A DNA stretch of 64,000 bases from Actinobacteria bacterium OV320 (GTDB lineage: Bacteria > Actinomycetota > Actinomycetes > Streptomycetales > Streptomycetaceae), in contig LJCX01000010.1 in NCBI GenBank assembly GCA_001298545.1, positions 1 to 64,000 on the forward strand, written 5' to 3'. The notes under the pieces were generated by a model. That model was not told where the DNA came from. It saw only the letters and a program-made list of their open reading frames with translations, and did not search any database. Of this stretch, positions 26,200-33,746 are shown one piece after another. Made by a program: the position numbers and the translations under genes. Each line of letters begins with the position of its first letter. Position 1 is the stretch's first letter.

Positions 26200-26652
26200 T
26201 CAGCTCACCGCCTGCTTCACCAGGGCGGCGATCCGCGCCTCGGCCTCGGCCGTCACCTCGGTCAGGGCGAAGGCGGTCGCCCACATCGTGCCCTCGTCGA
26301 GCTTCGCCGGGTCGTTGAACCCGAGTGTCGCGTAGCGCGACTTGAACTTCGCCGCGCTCTGGAAGAAGCAGACGACCTTGCCGTCCAGCGCGTAGGCGGG
26401 CATCCCGTACCAGAGCTTCGGCGCGAGGGCCGGGGCGTTGGCCGTGACGACGGCATGGACGACTTCGGCCATCGCCCGGTCGGAGTCCTCCATCTCGGCG
26501 ATCTTCGTGAGCACGTCCTGCTCCGCCTCCGCCGCCTTGTCCGCACGCGAGCCGCGGCGCGCCGCCTTCTTCTGGCCCTCGGCGTGCTCCTTCGCCGCGG
26601 CCCGCTCCTCGGCCGTGAATCCCTCGTACGTGCTGCCGTCGGTGCTGGTCAT
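26200..26652 (-). CDS. DUF1801-type (YdhG/iron-chaperone-like) protein
   Basis: A 150-residue protein. An N-terminal charged helix (EERAAAKEHAEGQKKAARRG) leads to a YdhG-like domain with PALAPKLWYGMPAYALDGKVVCFFQSAAKFKSRYATLGFN, the conserved WYGMPAY/FxxxxKYxxLxF pattern of the DUF1801 fold (frataxin-like). The start at 26652 is used; further upstream in-frame sequence falls in the repeat element and is not protein-like. It converges on the LuxR/NB-ARC gene with only 28 bases between stops. Confidence 0.78.
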   Translation of the reverse strand: MTSTDGSTYEGFTAEERAAAKEHAEGQKKAARRGSRADKAAEAEQDVLTKIAEMEDSDRAMAEVVHAVVTANAPALAPKLWYGMPAYALDGKVVCFFQSAAKFKSRYATLGFNDPAKLDEGTMWATAFALTEVTAEAEARIAALVKQAVS

Positions 26653-26701
26653 GGTTGCTCCCGTGGTCAAGGCGTGGACCGCGATCGGCCCGGCGGGTCC
26701 T

Positions 26702-26781
26702 GCCGGGCCCGTCGCTGTGGTCACAGCCTCTCCCGGCCGGCGACGGAGCGCCTCCGTGCTGACCACGGAAACCACCACGGA
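26702..26781 (-). promoter_or_regulatory. Intergenic repeat element, copy B
   Basis: Second copy of the element at 23280-23360, about 50 bases upstream of the DUF1801-type start and in the same orientation relative to it. The similarity ends on both sides in unrelated sequence, so this is not part of a larger gene duplication that I can see. Confidence 0.65.
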
Positions 26782-26830
26782 GAGGGTCCGTGCCCCGGAG
26801 AAGGGCCCGCGGCACGGATGAGCCGGCGCC

Positions 26831-27385
26831 TCAGCCGGTGGCGGCGAGCCGGTCCGTGCGGCCGCCCAGCGCGGCGGAGAACCGGTCCGTGACCTGCTCC
26901 AGGGCCACCGCGGCAGCGGGCGCGAGGACGGGCGTGCCGGCGTCCGCCGCGATGTCCCGGTCGAGCGTGAACCAGCCGGGCACGATGTGCGCCGGGCCCA
27001 TGGAACTGAGGACCGGGCGCAGGGCGTAGTCGATCGCCAGCACGTGGGCCGTGCTGCCGCCGGTGGCCAGCGGCAGCACGGTCTTGCCGGTCAGCGCGTA
27101 CTGCGGGAGCAGGTCGAGAAGCGACTTCAACAGGCCCGAGTAGGCGGCCTTGTACACGGGCGTGCCGATCACCACCCCGTCCGCCCGCGCGAACAGTTCC
27201 GTGGCGGCGACGATCGCCGGATGCGCGAAGTCCGCGCCGAGCAGCGCCTCGGGAGGCAGGGTGCGTACCTCCAGCGGGGTCACCTCGTGCCCCTGCCGCC
27301 GCAGCCGGTCGTCCAGGTGGCGCAGCAGCCGGGTGGTGCGGGAGGTGGGGGAGGGACTTCCGGAGACGGACAGGACGGCAGCCAT
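26831..27385 (-). CDS. ssuE: NADPH-dependent FMN reductase, SsuE-like
   Basis: A 184-residue flavodoxin-fold reductase. [19 protein letters not shown] is the FMN phosphate loop, [24 protein letters not shown] is the SsuE signature around the flavin ring, and [31 protein letters not shown]-type sequence completes the site. It would supply reduced FMN to the two-component monooxygenase encoded at 28710, allowing oxidative release of sulfite or a related product. Last gene of the minus-strand sulfur operon, about 60 bases after the hydrolase. The symbol is assigned by family and context. Confidence 0.85.
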   Translation of the reverse strand: [184 protein letters not shown]

Positions 27386-27446
27386 GCGGGACCTTCCGGG
27401 GATGAGGTTCAGACGTGTGAACAGGGCGGACTCGTACGGCGGTTGC

Positions 27447-28214
27447 TCACCAGGCGCTCGACCGCACGGTGATCACCGGGCGCAGCTCGTTGCGGAGCGT
27501 TTCGAGGAACGAGACGACCTCGGCCGCCGCCGAACGGTGCTGGAGGTCGTTGAGGACGTCATGATGAGCGCCGTGCACGACCGAAAGACGGGCGTGGGGC
27601 AGTGACTTCGCCGTGCGCGCCAGCGCCTCGTGGTCGGCGAGGGGGTCGGCGTCCCCGACGAGAAGCAGCACCGGGACGTCGGCATCGCTGTCGTGGACGG
27701 CGCTGAGCAGGGCGTCCGGCAGGGCCTCGTCGAGCGCACCGCGCCGCACCTGGGGATCCTCGGTGAGCACGCCCCGGTGGGCGGGGCAGGATGTGCGGAC
27801 GGCGAGTTCGTCGTCCCAGCTCTCCACGGTGCCGGCGGTCCGCCCGGGCAGGCCGGCGAGGACGAGGGCGTCGGGCCGTCGGGCGTCCGGTGTCCCGGTC
27901 CGGGCGAGGAGCGCGGCGATCGCGACGGCGCCCGAGTCGGCTCCGACGAGCACGACGGGCCGGACCACCTCGCCCTCGGACACGGTGCTCTCGACGGCGT
28001 CGGCGACCTGGGCGGCGAAGCCGTCCAGCGAGGCGCCCGGGTCCTCGGCGGCGAGGTCCGGGCCGTCGATCACCCGCACGCGGTAGGCGTCCGCGGCGAG
28101 CCGCCTGCCGAAGCGGGCGTAGGTCGCGCGGGTCTCCCCCCGGCCGGGAACGACGACGACGGTGCCGCGGACGCGCAGGCCCTCGGGGCCGTGATGGTCG
28201 CTGTACTGGGTCAT
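27447..28214 (-). CDS. Alpha/beta hydrolase of the sulfur operon
   Basis: A 255-residue alpha/beta hydrolase. It has VVVVPGRGETRATYARFGRRLA at the N-terminus, the elbow VGADSGAVAI where Ser is the expected nucleophile, VGDADPLADHEALA as the acid region, and VVHGAHHDVLND as the base region. It may split an ester or thioester made during sulfonate or sulfur-heterocycle degradation. AGGAG lies eight bases before the ATG, and the stop of the preceding fused remnant is one base upstream of the ATG, so the genes are coupled. The hexanucleotide repeat is directly upstream. Confidence 0.78.
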   Translation of the reverse strand: MTQYSDHHGPEGLRVRGTVVVVPGRGETRATYARFGRRLAADAYRVRVIDGPDLAAEDPGASLDGFAAQVADAVESTVSEGEVVRPVVLVGADSGAVAIAALLARTGTPDARRPDALVLAGLPGRTAGTVESWDDELAVRTSCPAHRGVLTEDPQVRRGALDEALPDALLSAVHDSDADVPVLLLVGDADPLADHEALARTAKSLPHARLSVVHGAHHDVLNDLQHRSAAAEVVSFLETLRNELRPVITVRSSAW

Positions 28215-28215
28215 G

Positions 28216-28473
28216 TCACACTCCTGCGGATGCGGATGCGGATGCGGATGCGGATGCGGATGCGGATGCGGATGCGGGTTCGGCCCGGCGCGCGGGGGTC
28301 CAGCCCGGCGCGGGGGCCACTTCGGTCGCGATGAGTTCGAGCGCGCGGACGGTCGCGTCGTGGTCGGGGACGGCGGGGTTGAACTGGGCGATCAGATCAG
28401 TCGTGACGGGCAGGACCCGCTCCTGCCGCAGCGCCGCGACCATCTCGTCGGGGTCGCCGGCGGCGTAGATGCT
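28216..28473 (-). pseudogene. 3' remnant of a luciferase-like (LLM class) flavin monooxygenase
   Basis: Only the last 85 or so codons remain. The readable part is IYAAGDPDEMVAALRQERVL, then TTDLIAQFNPAVPDHDATVRA and ELIATEVAPAPGW, which resembles the C-terminal helices of LLM-class FMN-dependent oxidoreductases. It ends in an Ala-Ser repeat coded by the GGATGC hexamers. The catalytic barrel is missing, and upstream sequence belongs to another gene in another frame, so it cannot be functional alone. Confidence 0.65.
28225..28278. repeat. Hexanucleotide array (TGCGGA), nine units
   Basis: Eight perfect TGCGGA units and a ninth ending in G. On the minus strand it codes a Ser-Ala tail of the monooxygenase remnant, and it lies just upstream of the ribosome site of the hydrolase. 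Six-base units keep frame, so length change would alter only tail length and promoter-proximal spacing. Confidence 0.95.
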
Positions 28474-28699
28474 CCACCACCCGTGGGGTGTGGCCCATCG
28501 CGCCCGCCCGTACCGGGGTGGCGGTACGGGCCCGCTCGATCACGGCGGCCCGCACCCCGCGCGAGGTCAGCTCGACGGCCGCCGCCAGGCCCACCGGGCC
28601 CGCGCCGACGATCAGGACGTCGACCGTCGACCGGGGAGTGGCGTCGGGGAAGCGGACGGTGTGCACGTCACGGCCTCCCGTGACCGACAGTTCGCTCAT
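28460..28699 (-). pseudogene. 5' remnant of an FAD-dependent monooxygenase
   Basis: About 80 codons from a good ATG: MSELSVTGGRDVHTVRF, then the FAD fold VDVLIVGAGPVGLAAAVELT and GAMGHTPRVVEHLRR, the usual start of PheA/TfdB-type aromatic-ring hydroxylases, which are normally 500 residues or more. After EHLRR the frame turns into arginine/alanine-rich nonsense, while the monooxygenase remnant takes over in another frame. This marks an internal deletion. It begins ten bases after the NtaA-type gene, so it was part of the same operon. Confidence 0.7.
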
Positions 28700-28709
28700 G
28701 TCGCCGCCC

Positions 28710-30050
28710 TCAGTCCCGCGCGAGCTGCGGCTCGCGGGCGTGCCGGTTGGCCGGGACGGGCAGTCCGAGGTTGCCGCGCAGGGTCTCGGCCGCGTACTCG
28801 GTGCGGAACAGGCCGCGCTCCTGGAGGATCGGCACCACACCGTCGACGAAGAGGTTCAGCTCCTCCTCGGTGCGGAAGGCGAGGTTGATGCCGTCGAAGG
28901 TCCCGGCGTCGAACCAGCGCTCGATGGTGTCGGCGACGGTGCGCGGATCCCCCACGAACGGCGACTGACGGAACTGGTTGACCGACTGCGCCACTTGACG
29001 CAGGGTCAGGTTCTCCGTGCGGGCCCGTTCGATGAGCTTCGCCGCGCCGGTGCGGCCGCCCTTCTCGGCGAGGTGCGCGACATCCGGGAAGGGCGCGTCC
29101 AGGTCGTGCGCGCTGAAGTCGTAGGCCCCGAAGGAACGGCCCAGCAGGGCGAGGTTGCGGTCGAAGTCGTTGTCCTCCTCGAAGATCTCCCGCTCGCGGC
29201 GGCGGGCCGCCTCGTCGGTGGCGGCGACGACCGGGCCGCCGTGGATGAAGATCTTGATGTGGTCCGGGTCGCGGCCGTAGGAGGCGGTGCGCTTCTTGAT
29301 GTCGGTGTAGTACTCCCGCGCCTGCTCCAGGGTGCCGCCGGGCGCGTAGATGCCCTCGGCGACCCGGGCGGCGAGATCGCGGCCCTCCTCGGACACCCCG
29401 GCCTGGAAGATGACCGGCTGGCCCTGCGGGGAGCGGGAGAGGTTGAGCGGTCCGGCCACCTTGAAGTGCTCGCCCACGTGGTCGAGTTCGTGCAGCTTGG
29501 ACGGGTCCAGGAAGACGCCCCGCTCGACGTCGGCGGGGAAGGCGTCGTCCTCGTAGGAGTCCCACAGCCCGCGGGCGACCTGGACGAACTCCAGGGCGCG
29601 GCCGTAGCGGGTGGTGTAGTCGAGGTGTTCGTCCAGCCCGTAGTTGCGGGAGGTGCCGGTGTCGAAGCTGGTGACGACGTTCCAGCCCGCGCGGCCGCCG
29701 CTGATGTGGTCGAGCGAGGAGAACCGGCGGGCGAGGTTGAACGGCGAGTTGTACGTCGAGCTCGCGGTGCCGACCAGGCCGATGTGCCGGGTGTGGGTGG
29801 CGACCGCGGACAGCAGGGTCAGCGGTTCCAGGCGGTTGAGGTAGTGCGCCGGGTAGGTCGCGTTGATGAACTGGCTGTCCACGATGAACAGGGCGTCGAA
29901 CAGGGCGTGTTCGGCCGCCTGCGCCAACCGGATGTAGTAGTCGATGTCGATGCTGGAGTTCTTCGCGACACGCGGGTCCTTCCACAGGCCGTGCTGGCCC
30001 GGGCCGCCGACGCCGTAGGGGTGCAGGGCGAGGTGAATCGTGCGGGACAT
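28710..30050 (-). CDS. FMN-dependent monooxygenase, NtaA/SnaA/DszA family
   Basis: A 446-residue TIM-barrel monooxygenase that uses FMNH2 from a partner reductase. Family blocks are DIDYYIRLAQAAEHALFDALFI, YLNRLEPLTLLSAVA, IGLVGTASSTYNSPFNLARR, LDHISGGRAGWNVVTSFD (signature SGGRxGWNVVTS) and GQPVIFQAGVSEEGRDLAARVAEGIYAP. Relatives attack nitrilotriacetate, sulfones (DszA) and sulfonates. With a Cys-rich leader peptide, an ABC importer and an SsuE-type reductase in one operon, a desulfurising role for an organosulfur compound is the best inference. It starts 23 bases after the ATPase gene. Confidence 0.88.
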   Translation of the reverse strand: MSRTIHLALHPYGVGGPGQHGLWKDPRVAKNSSIDIDYYIRLAQAAEHALFDALFIVDSQFINATYPAHYLNRLEPLTLLSAVATHTRHIGLVGTASSTYNSPFNLARRFSSLDHISGGRAGWNVVTSFDTGTSRNYGLDEHLDYTTRYGRALEFVQVARGLWDSYEDDAFPADVERGVFLDPSKLHELDHVGEHFKVAGPLNLSRSPQGQPVIFQAGVSEEGRDLAARVAEGIYAPGGTLEQAREYYTDIKKRTASYGRDPDHIKIFIHGGPVVAATDEAARRREREIFEEDNDFDRNLALLGRSFGAYDFSAHDLDAPFPDVAHLAEKGGRTGAAKLIERARTENLTLRQVAQSVNQFRQSPFVGDPRTVADTIERWFDAGTFDGINLAFRTEEELNLFVDGVVPILQERGLFRTEYAAETLRGNLGLPVPANRHAREPQLARD

Positions 30051-30073
30051 GAATGTTCCTGTCTGTCGTGGGC

Positions 30074-30922
30074 TCAGGCGTGCAACAGGGCGCGCAGCGC
30101 TTCGCGTTCGGCCCGGTCGGCCGGCGCGCTGTGCAGGGTGGGCGCGGATCTGACGAGCAGGCGGGTGTAGGGGTGGCGCGGTGTGTTGATGACGTCGGCG
30201 GCGGCGCCGACCTCGACCGCCTCGCCCTGGTACAGCACCGCGATGCGGTCGGCGACACCGGCCACGGAGCCGAGGTCGTGGGAGATGAAGACGAGGGCCA
30301 CCCCGTCGGTGCGGAGCTCCTTGAGGATCTGGAGGACCTGGACCCGGTTGGCCGAGTCCAGGGCGCTGACCGGCTCGTCCAGGATCACCAGACGCGGTTC
30401 GGTGACCAGGGCCCGCGCCACCGCGACGCGCTGGCGTTGCCCGCCGGAGAGCTCGCCGGGCAGCCGGTCGAGGAGGTCCTCGGTGAGGTGGACCCGGGTG
30501 AGGAAGGCCCGCACCCGGGCGGCCGCCTCGGTGCGGGGGACGCCCTGGACGAGGAGCGGCTCGGCGAGCGAGTCCTCGACGGTGAGATCCGGGTCGAGAC
30601 TGCGCAGGGGGTCCTGGAAGACGTACTGGACGACGCCCCGGCGGCGCAGCGCGCGCCACTGGCGGGGACCGTACGCGCCGACCTCCTCGCCGTCGATGAC
30701 GATCGAGCCGGCCGAGGCGCGCACCAGGCCGAGGACGGTCCGCGCGAGCGTGGACTTGCCCGAGCCGGTCTCGCCGATGACGCCGACCGTCTCGCCCGGG
30801 GCGATGCTCAAGGAGACGTCGTGCAGGGCGCGGCGGCGCCGGCGGCGCGGTCCGTAGTGCACTTCCAGACCCTCTACGGCCAGGACCGGGGCGGTGCGCC
30901 CCGGGTTCGGATCGGTGCTCAC
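30074..30922 (-). CDS. ABC transporter ATP-binding protein (oligopeptide/nickel F-type)
   Basis: A 282-residue ATPase with Walker A GETGSGKST, Q-loop QYVFQDPLRSLDPDL, signature ELSGGQRQRVAVARAL, Walker B LVILDEP and switch H in FISHDLGSVAG. The C-terminal TPRHPYTRLLV is the OppF/DppF-type extension. The GTG start overlaps the stop of the companion ATPase gene (GTGA), so the pair is made together. Longer upstream frames were rejected as shadow. Confidence 0.92.
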   Translation of the reverse strand: MSTDPNPGRTAPVLAVEGLEVHYGPRRRRRRALHDVSLSIAPGETVGVIGETGSGKSTLARTVLGLVRASAGSIVIDGEEVGAYGPRQWRALRRRGVVQYVFQDPLRSLDPDLTVEDSLAEPLLVQGVPRTEAAARVRAFLTRVHLTEDLLDRLPGELSGGQRQRVAVARALVTEPRLVILDEPVSALDSANRVQVLQILKELRTDGVALVFISHDLGSVAGVADRIAVLYQGEAVEVGAAADVINTPRHPYTRLLVRSAPTLHSAPADRAEREALRALLHA

Positions 30923-31797
30923 GCGTCCTCCTCGGGGGCCAGGAACCTGTCCAGCCCGTACTGCTCGTGCTCGGCGATCAGGAGCCGGGTGTACGCGTGG
31001 CGGGGGTGGTGGAGGACCTCGTGGGTCGGGCCCTGTTCGACCACCTCGCCCTGCCGCAGGACGAGGACCTCGTCGCACAGCTGGGCGACGACGGCCAGGT
31101 CGTGGGAGACCACGACGAGGGCGAGACCGGTTTGTTCGCGCAGGTCGGCCAGCAGGTCGAGGATCTCCGCCTGGACGGTGACGTCGAGTGCGGTCGTGGC
31201 CTCGTCGGCGATCAGGACGCGCGGGCCGGCGGCGATCGCCGCGGCGATGAGCACCCGCTGGAGCATGCCGCCGGACAGCTCGTAGGTGTACTGGCCGTAC
31301 ACCAGCTCCGGGTCCCGCAGGTGCACCGCGCGCAGCAGCTCGATCGTCTGCCGGCGCGCCTCGCGCCGCCGGACCTTCTTCTTGACCCGGATCACCTCGG
31401 CGACCTGTGCGCCCACGCGGATCGAGGGGTTGAGGTAGGAGGCCGGGTCCTGGAAGACCGCGCTGATCGTCGAGCCGCGCAGGGAGGTCCACTCGGCGGT
31501 GGAGAACCCGGTGATGTCGTGGCCGTCGAGCTCGATCGAACCGCCGGTGACCTCGAAGTGGGCGGGCAGGATGCCCAGGGCGGCCCGGCAGGTGAGCGTC
31601 TTGCCGCTGCCGGACTCGCCGACGATGCCCACGGTCCGGCCCGGGGTGAGGTCGAAGCTCACCCCGTGGACGATCTCCCGTCCGGCGGCCTGGTCGCTGA
31701 TGCGCACCTCGCGCACCGACAGCACGGGCTGCGACGGCCGGACCGGCTTCGCGGTGTGCTCGGCGGGCGCTTGCAGCTTCTCGGACAGCGTGCTCAT
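30919..31797 (-). CDS. ABC transporter ATP-binding protein (oligopeptide/nickel D-type)
   Basis: A 292-residue ATPase. VGESGSGKTLTCRAALGIL is Walker A, SAVFQDPASYLNPSIRVG the Q-loop, YELSGGMLQRVLIAAAI the signature, VLIADEATTALDV Walker B and VVVSHDLAVVAQ the switch. HPRHAYTRLL is the DppD-type tail. Its ATG overlaps the permease stop by four bases. With the F-type partner it energises uptake of the operon's substrate. Confidence 0.92.
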   Translation of the reverse strand: MSTLSEKLQAPAEHTAKPVRPSQPVLSVREVRISDQAAGREIVHGVSFDLTPGRTVGIVGESGSGKTLTCRAALGILPAHFEVTGGSIELDGHDITGFSTAEWTSLRGSTISAVFQDPASYLNPSIRVGAQVAEVIRVKKKVRRREARRQTIELLRAVHLRDPELVYGQYTYELSGGMLQRVLIAAAIAAGPRVLIADEATTALDVTVQAEILDLLADLREQTGLALVVVSHDLAVVAQLCDEVLVLRQGEVVEQGPTHEVLHHPRHAYTRLLIAEHEQYGLDRFLAPEEDA

Positions 31798-32690
31798 GAC
31801 GCACCTCCGGCGGGAGCGGGGTCGGCCTTGTCGAGTCGGTTGGCGCGGGCCCTGCGGTTGTTGAGCAGCGCGCGGCCCGCCTCGCCGGAGACGTCGCGGA
31901 TGGCGTCGGCGAGAAGGTTGCAGGCCCAGACCGTGACCACGATCAGCAGCGCAGGCGTGAGCGGCGCCCATGGACGGTGGCTCAGGTAGCCGAGGTCCGA
32001 GGCGAGCAGACCGCCCCAGGTGGGTGCGGGCGGCTGCACGCCGATGCCGAGGAAGGTCAGGCTCGACACGATCACGAAGCCGACGCCGACGGTCTGGGCG
32101 AGGGCGACCGCGATGGGCGGGAGCACCTTGACCCAGACGTGGCGGCGCACGACCCGGCCGAGGGAGGCCCCGGAGACGATCGCGGCCTCCACGTACTGCG
32201 AGCGGGCCACGGCCAGGGTGGCGGCGCGGGAGACCCGGTAGAACAGCGGGGAGACCAGCACCCCGGTGACGAGCATCGCCTGGGTGATGCCGTTGCCGAG
32301 CAGCGCGACGACCGCGACGGCGAACAGCAGGAAGGGCAGGGCGACCAGGGTGTCGGCGAGCCGGAGGGTGATCCATTCGAAGGCCCGGCCCAGGTACACC
32401 GACAGGATCCCGGGGACCACCCCGACCACCAACGCGGTCAGCGCGACCTCCAGCGAGCCGAGCACGCTGACCCGGGAACCGTCGAGGAGCCGGCTCAGCA
32501 CGTCCCGGCCCAGGTAGTCGGTCCCCAGCCAGTGCGCGCCGGAAGCGGCGGCGAGGGTGTTGTCGCTGGTCGCCAGCGGATCCTGGGGAGCCAGCAGTGG
32601 GCCGAACACGGCGAGCACGGCGATCACGGCCAGCACGACGACGGCGATCCGCCCGGACGGCAGGGCCAGAACACGGCGTATCACGGTCAC
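31794..32690 (-). CDS. ABC transporter permease (DppC/OppC type)
   Basis: A 298-residue inner-membrane permease with six spans. The N-terminal ASGAHWLGTDYLGRDVLSRLL is the DppC signature, and the coupling-helix motif is EAAIVSGASLGRVVRRHVWVKVLPP. The GTG start overlaps the DppB-type stop (GTGA). Its C-terminal tail RALLNNRRARANRL is cytoplasmic. Confidence 0.92.
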   Translation of the reverse strand: MTVIRRVLALPSGRIAVVVLAVIAVLAVFGPLLAPQDPLATSDNTLAAASGAHWLGTDYLGRDVLSRLLDGSRVSVLGSLEVALTALVVGVVPGILSVYLGRAFEWITLRLADTLVALPFLLFAVAVVALLGNGITQAMLVTGVLVSPLFYRVSRAATLAVARSQYVEAAIVSGASLGRVVRRHVWVKVLPPIAVALAQTVGVGFVIVSSLTFLGIGVQPPAPTWGGLLASDLGYLSHRPWAPLTPALLIVVTVWACNLLADAIRDVSGEAGRALLNNRRARANRLDKADPAPAGGAS

Positions 32691-33715
32691 ACCCCCCGTT
32701 GCGATGCGGGCGTCACACGCGCCAGCACCAGGTTGACGAACAGGTTGAACACCACGACCAGGACGATCGACACGACGAGGACCCCCTGCACGGCCGGTAC
32801 GTCACCGGCCTGCGCGGAGTCGTTGGCGAACCGGCCGAACCCCTGGAGACCGAAGATCCACTCCGTGACGACGGACGCACCGACGAGGGAGGGGAACTTC
32901 AGGCCGAGGGTCGCGAGCGCGGGGCCCAGACCGTTGCGCAGCACATGGCAGAAGAAGACCCGGCGTGGGCCGAGACCCCTGACGACGGCGCCCGTCACGT
33001 AGTTCTCGCGGTAGGCCGCGACGAGACTGGAGCGCAGTTGGCGGGCGACGTCGGCGACGACGTCGAAGCTCAACGCGACGGCGGGCAGGGTGATGTGGGC
33101 GAGCCACGGCCCGAGCCCCTGCTCCGCCGGGATGTACCCGGCGGAGGGGAACAGCTTCAGTTGAACGGCGAGGACCGCGACGAGCACGATCCCGACGACG
33201 AAGGCCGGCATCACCGAGATCGCCGTGACGAAGCCGGTGATGGCACGGTCGATCCAGGTCGTGCGGCGCAGGGCCGCGACCGTGCCGAGGGCGAAGCCCA
33301 CGACCACGCCGATCAACAGCGCGAAGGTCGCCACCGACAGGCTCACGCCGAGCCCGAGGCCGATCAGGGTGGAGATGTCGGCGCCGTTGGTCCAGCTCGT
33401 CCCGAGCTGTCCGTGCAGGACGCCGTTGAACCAGTCGCCGTACTGGACCAGGAAGGGCCGGTCCAGGCCCCACTGTGCCTCGACCCTGGCGATCGCCTCG
33501 GGTGTCGCGTCCTCGCCCAGCTGGATCCGCGCCGGGCTGAGCCCGCTGAGCGAGCGCAGCGCGAACGTCACGAACGTCGCGACCAGGAAGACCGGCACGA
33601 AGATCGCGATCGACCGGGCGAGGGTGGCCAGGACGCGGCCGAGTGTGTGCCGCGTTCCGGCCGCGGCGACCGGGCGACGGACGTCGGGTGTGGCCTGAGC
33701 CTGCGTCGTCGTCAT
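32687..33715 (-). CDS. ABC transporter permease (DppB/OppB type)
   Basis: A 342-residue permease with LARSIAIFVPVFLVATFVTF as first span, then the extracytoplasmic LGLDRPFLVQY-like segment seen as QWGLDRPFLVQYGDWFNGVL and the EAA loop ENYVTGAVVRGLGPRRVFFCHVL. SVVTEWIFGLQGFGRFANDSAQAGD is the conserved DppB C-terminal block. It begins 31 bases after the binding-protein gene. Confidence 0.92.
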   Translation of the reverse strand: MTTTQAQATPDVRRPVAAAGTRHTLGRVLATLARSIAIFVPVFLVATFVTFALRSLSGLSPARIQLGEDATPEAIARVEAQWGLDRPFLVQYGDWFNGVLHGQLGTSWTNGADISTLIGLGLGVSLSVATFALLIGVVVGFALGTVAALRRTTWIDRAITGFVTAISVMPAFVVGIVLVAVLAVQLKLFPSAGYIPAEQGLGPWLAHITLPAVALSFDVVADVARQLRSSLVAAYRENYVTGAVVRGLGPRRVFFCHVLRNGLGPALATLGLKFPSLVGASVVTEWIFGLQGFGRFANDSAQAGDVPAVQGVLVVSIVLVVVFNLFVNLVLARVTPASQRGV

Positions 33716-33746
33716 GGGGTGCCCCCTCTCAGTGGTGGACGGAGCG

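Noticed and set aside
28225..28278. CRISPR-like repetition
   Set aside because: Unit is six bases without spacers, a simple sequence repeat. No repeat-spacer arrays or cas genes were seen in the window.
30074..31804. 576-codon frame that would fuse antisense-like sequence to the F-type ATPase
   Set aside because: The first part is out-of-frame shadow of the D-type ATPase; the real protein begins at the GTG that overlaps its partner's stop.
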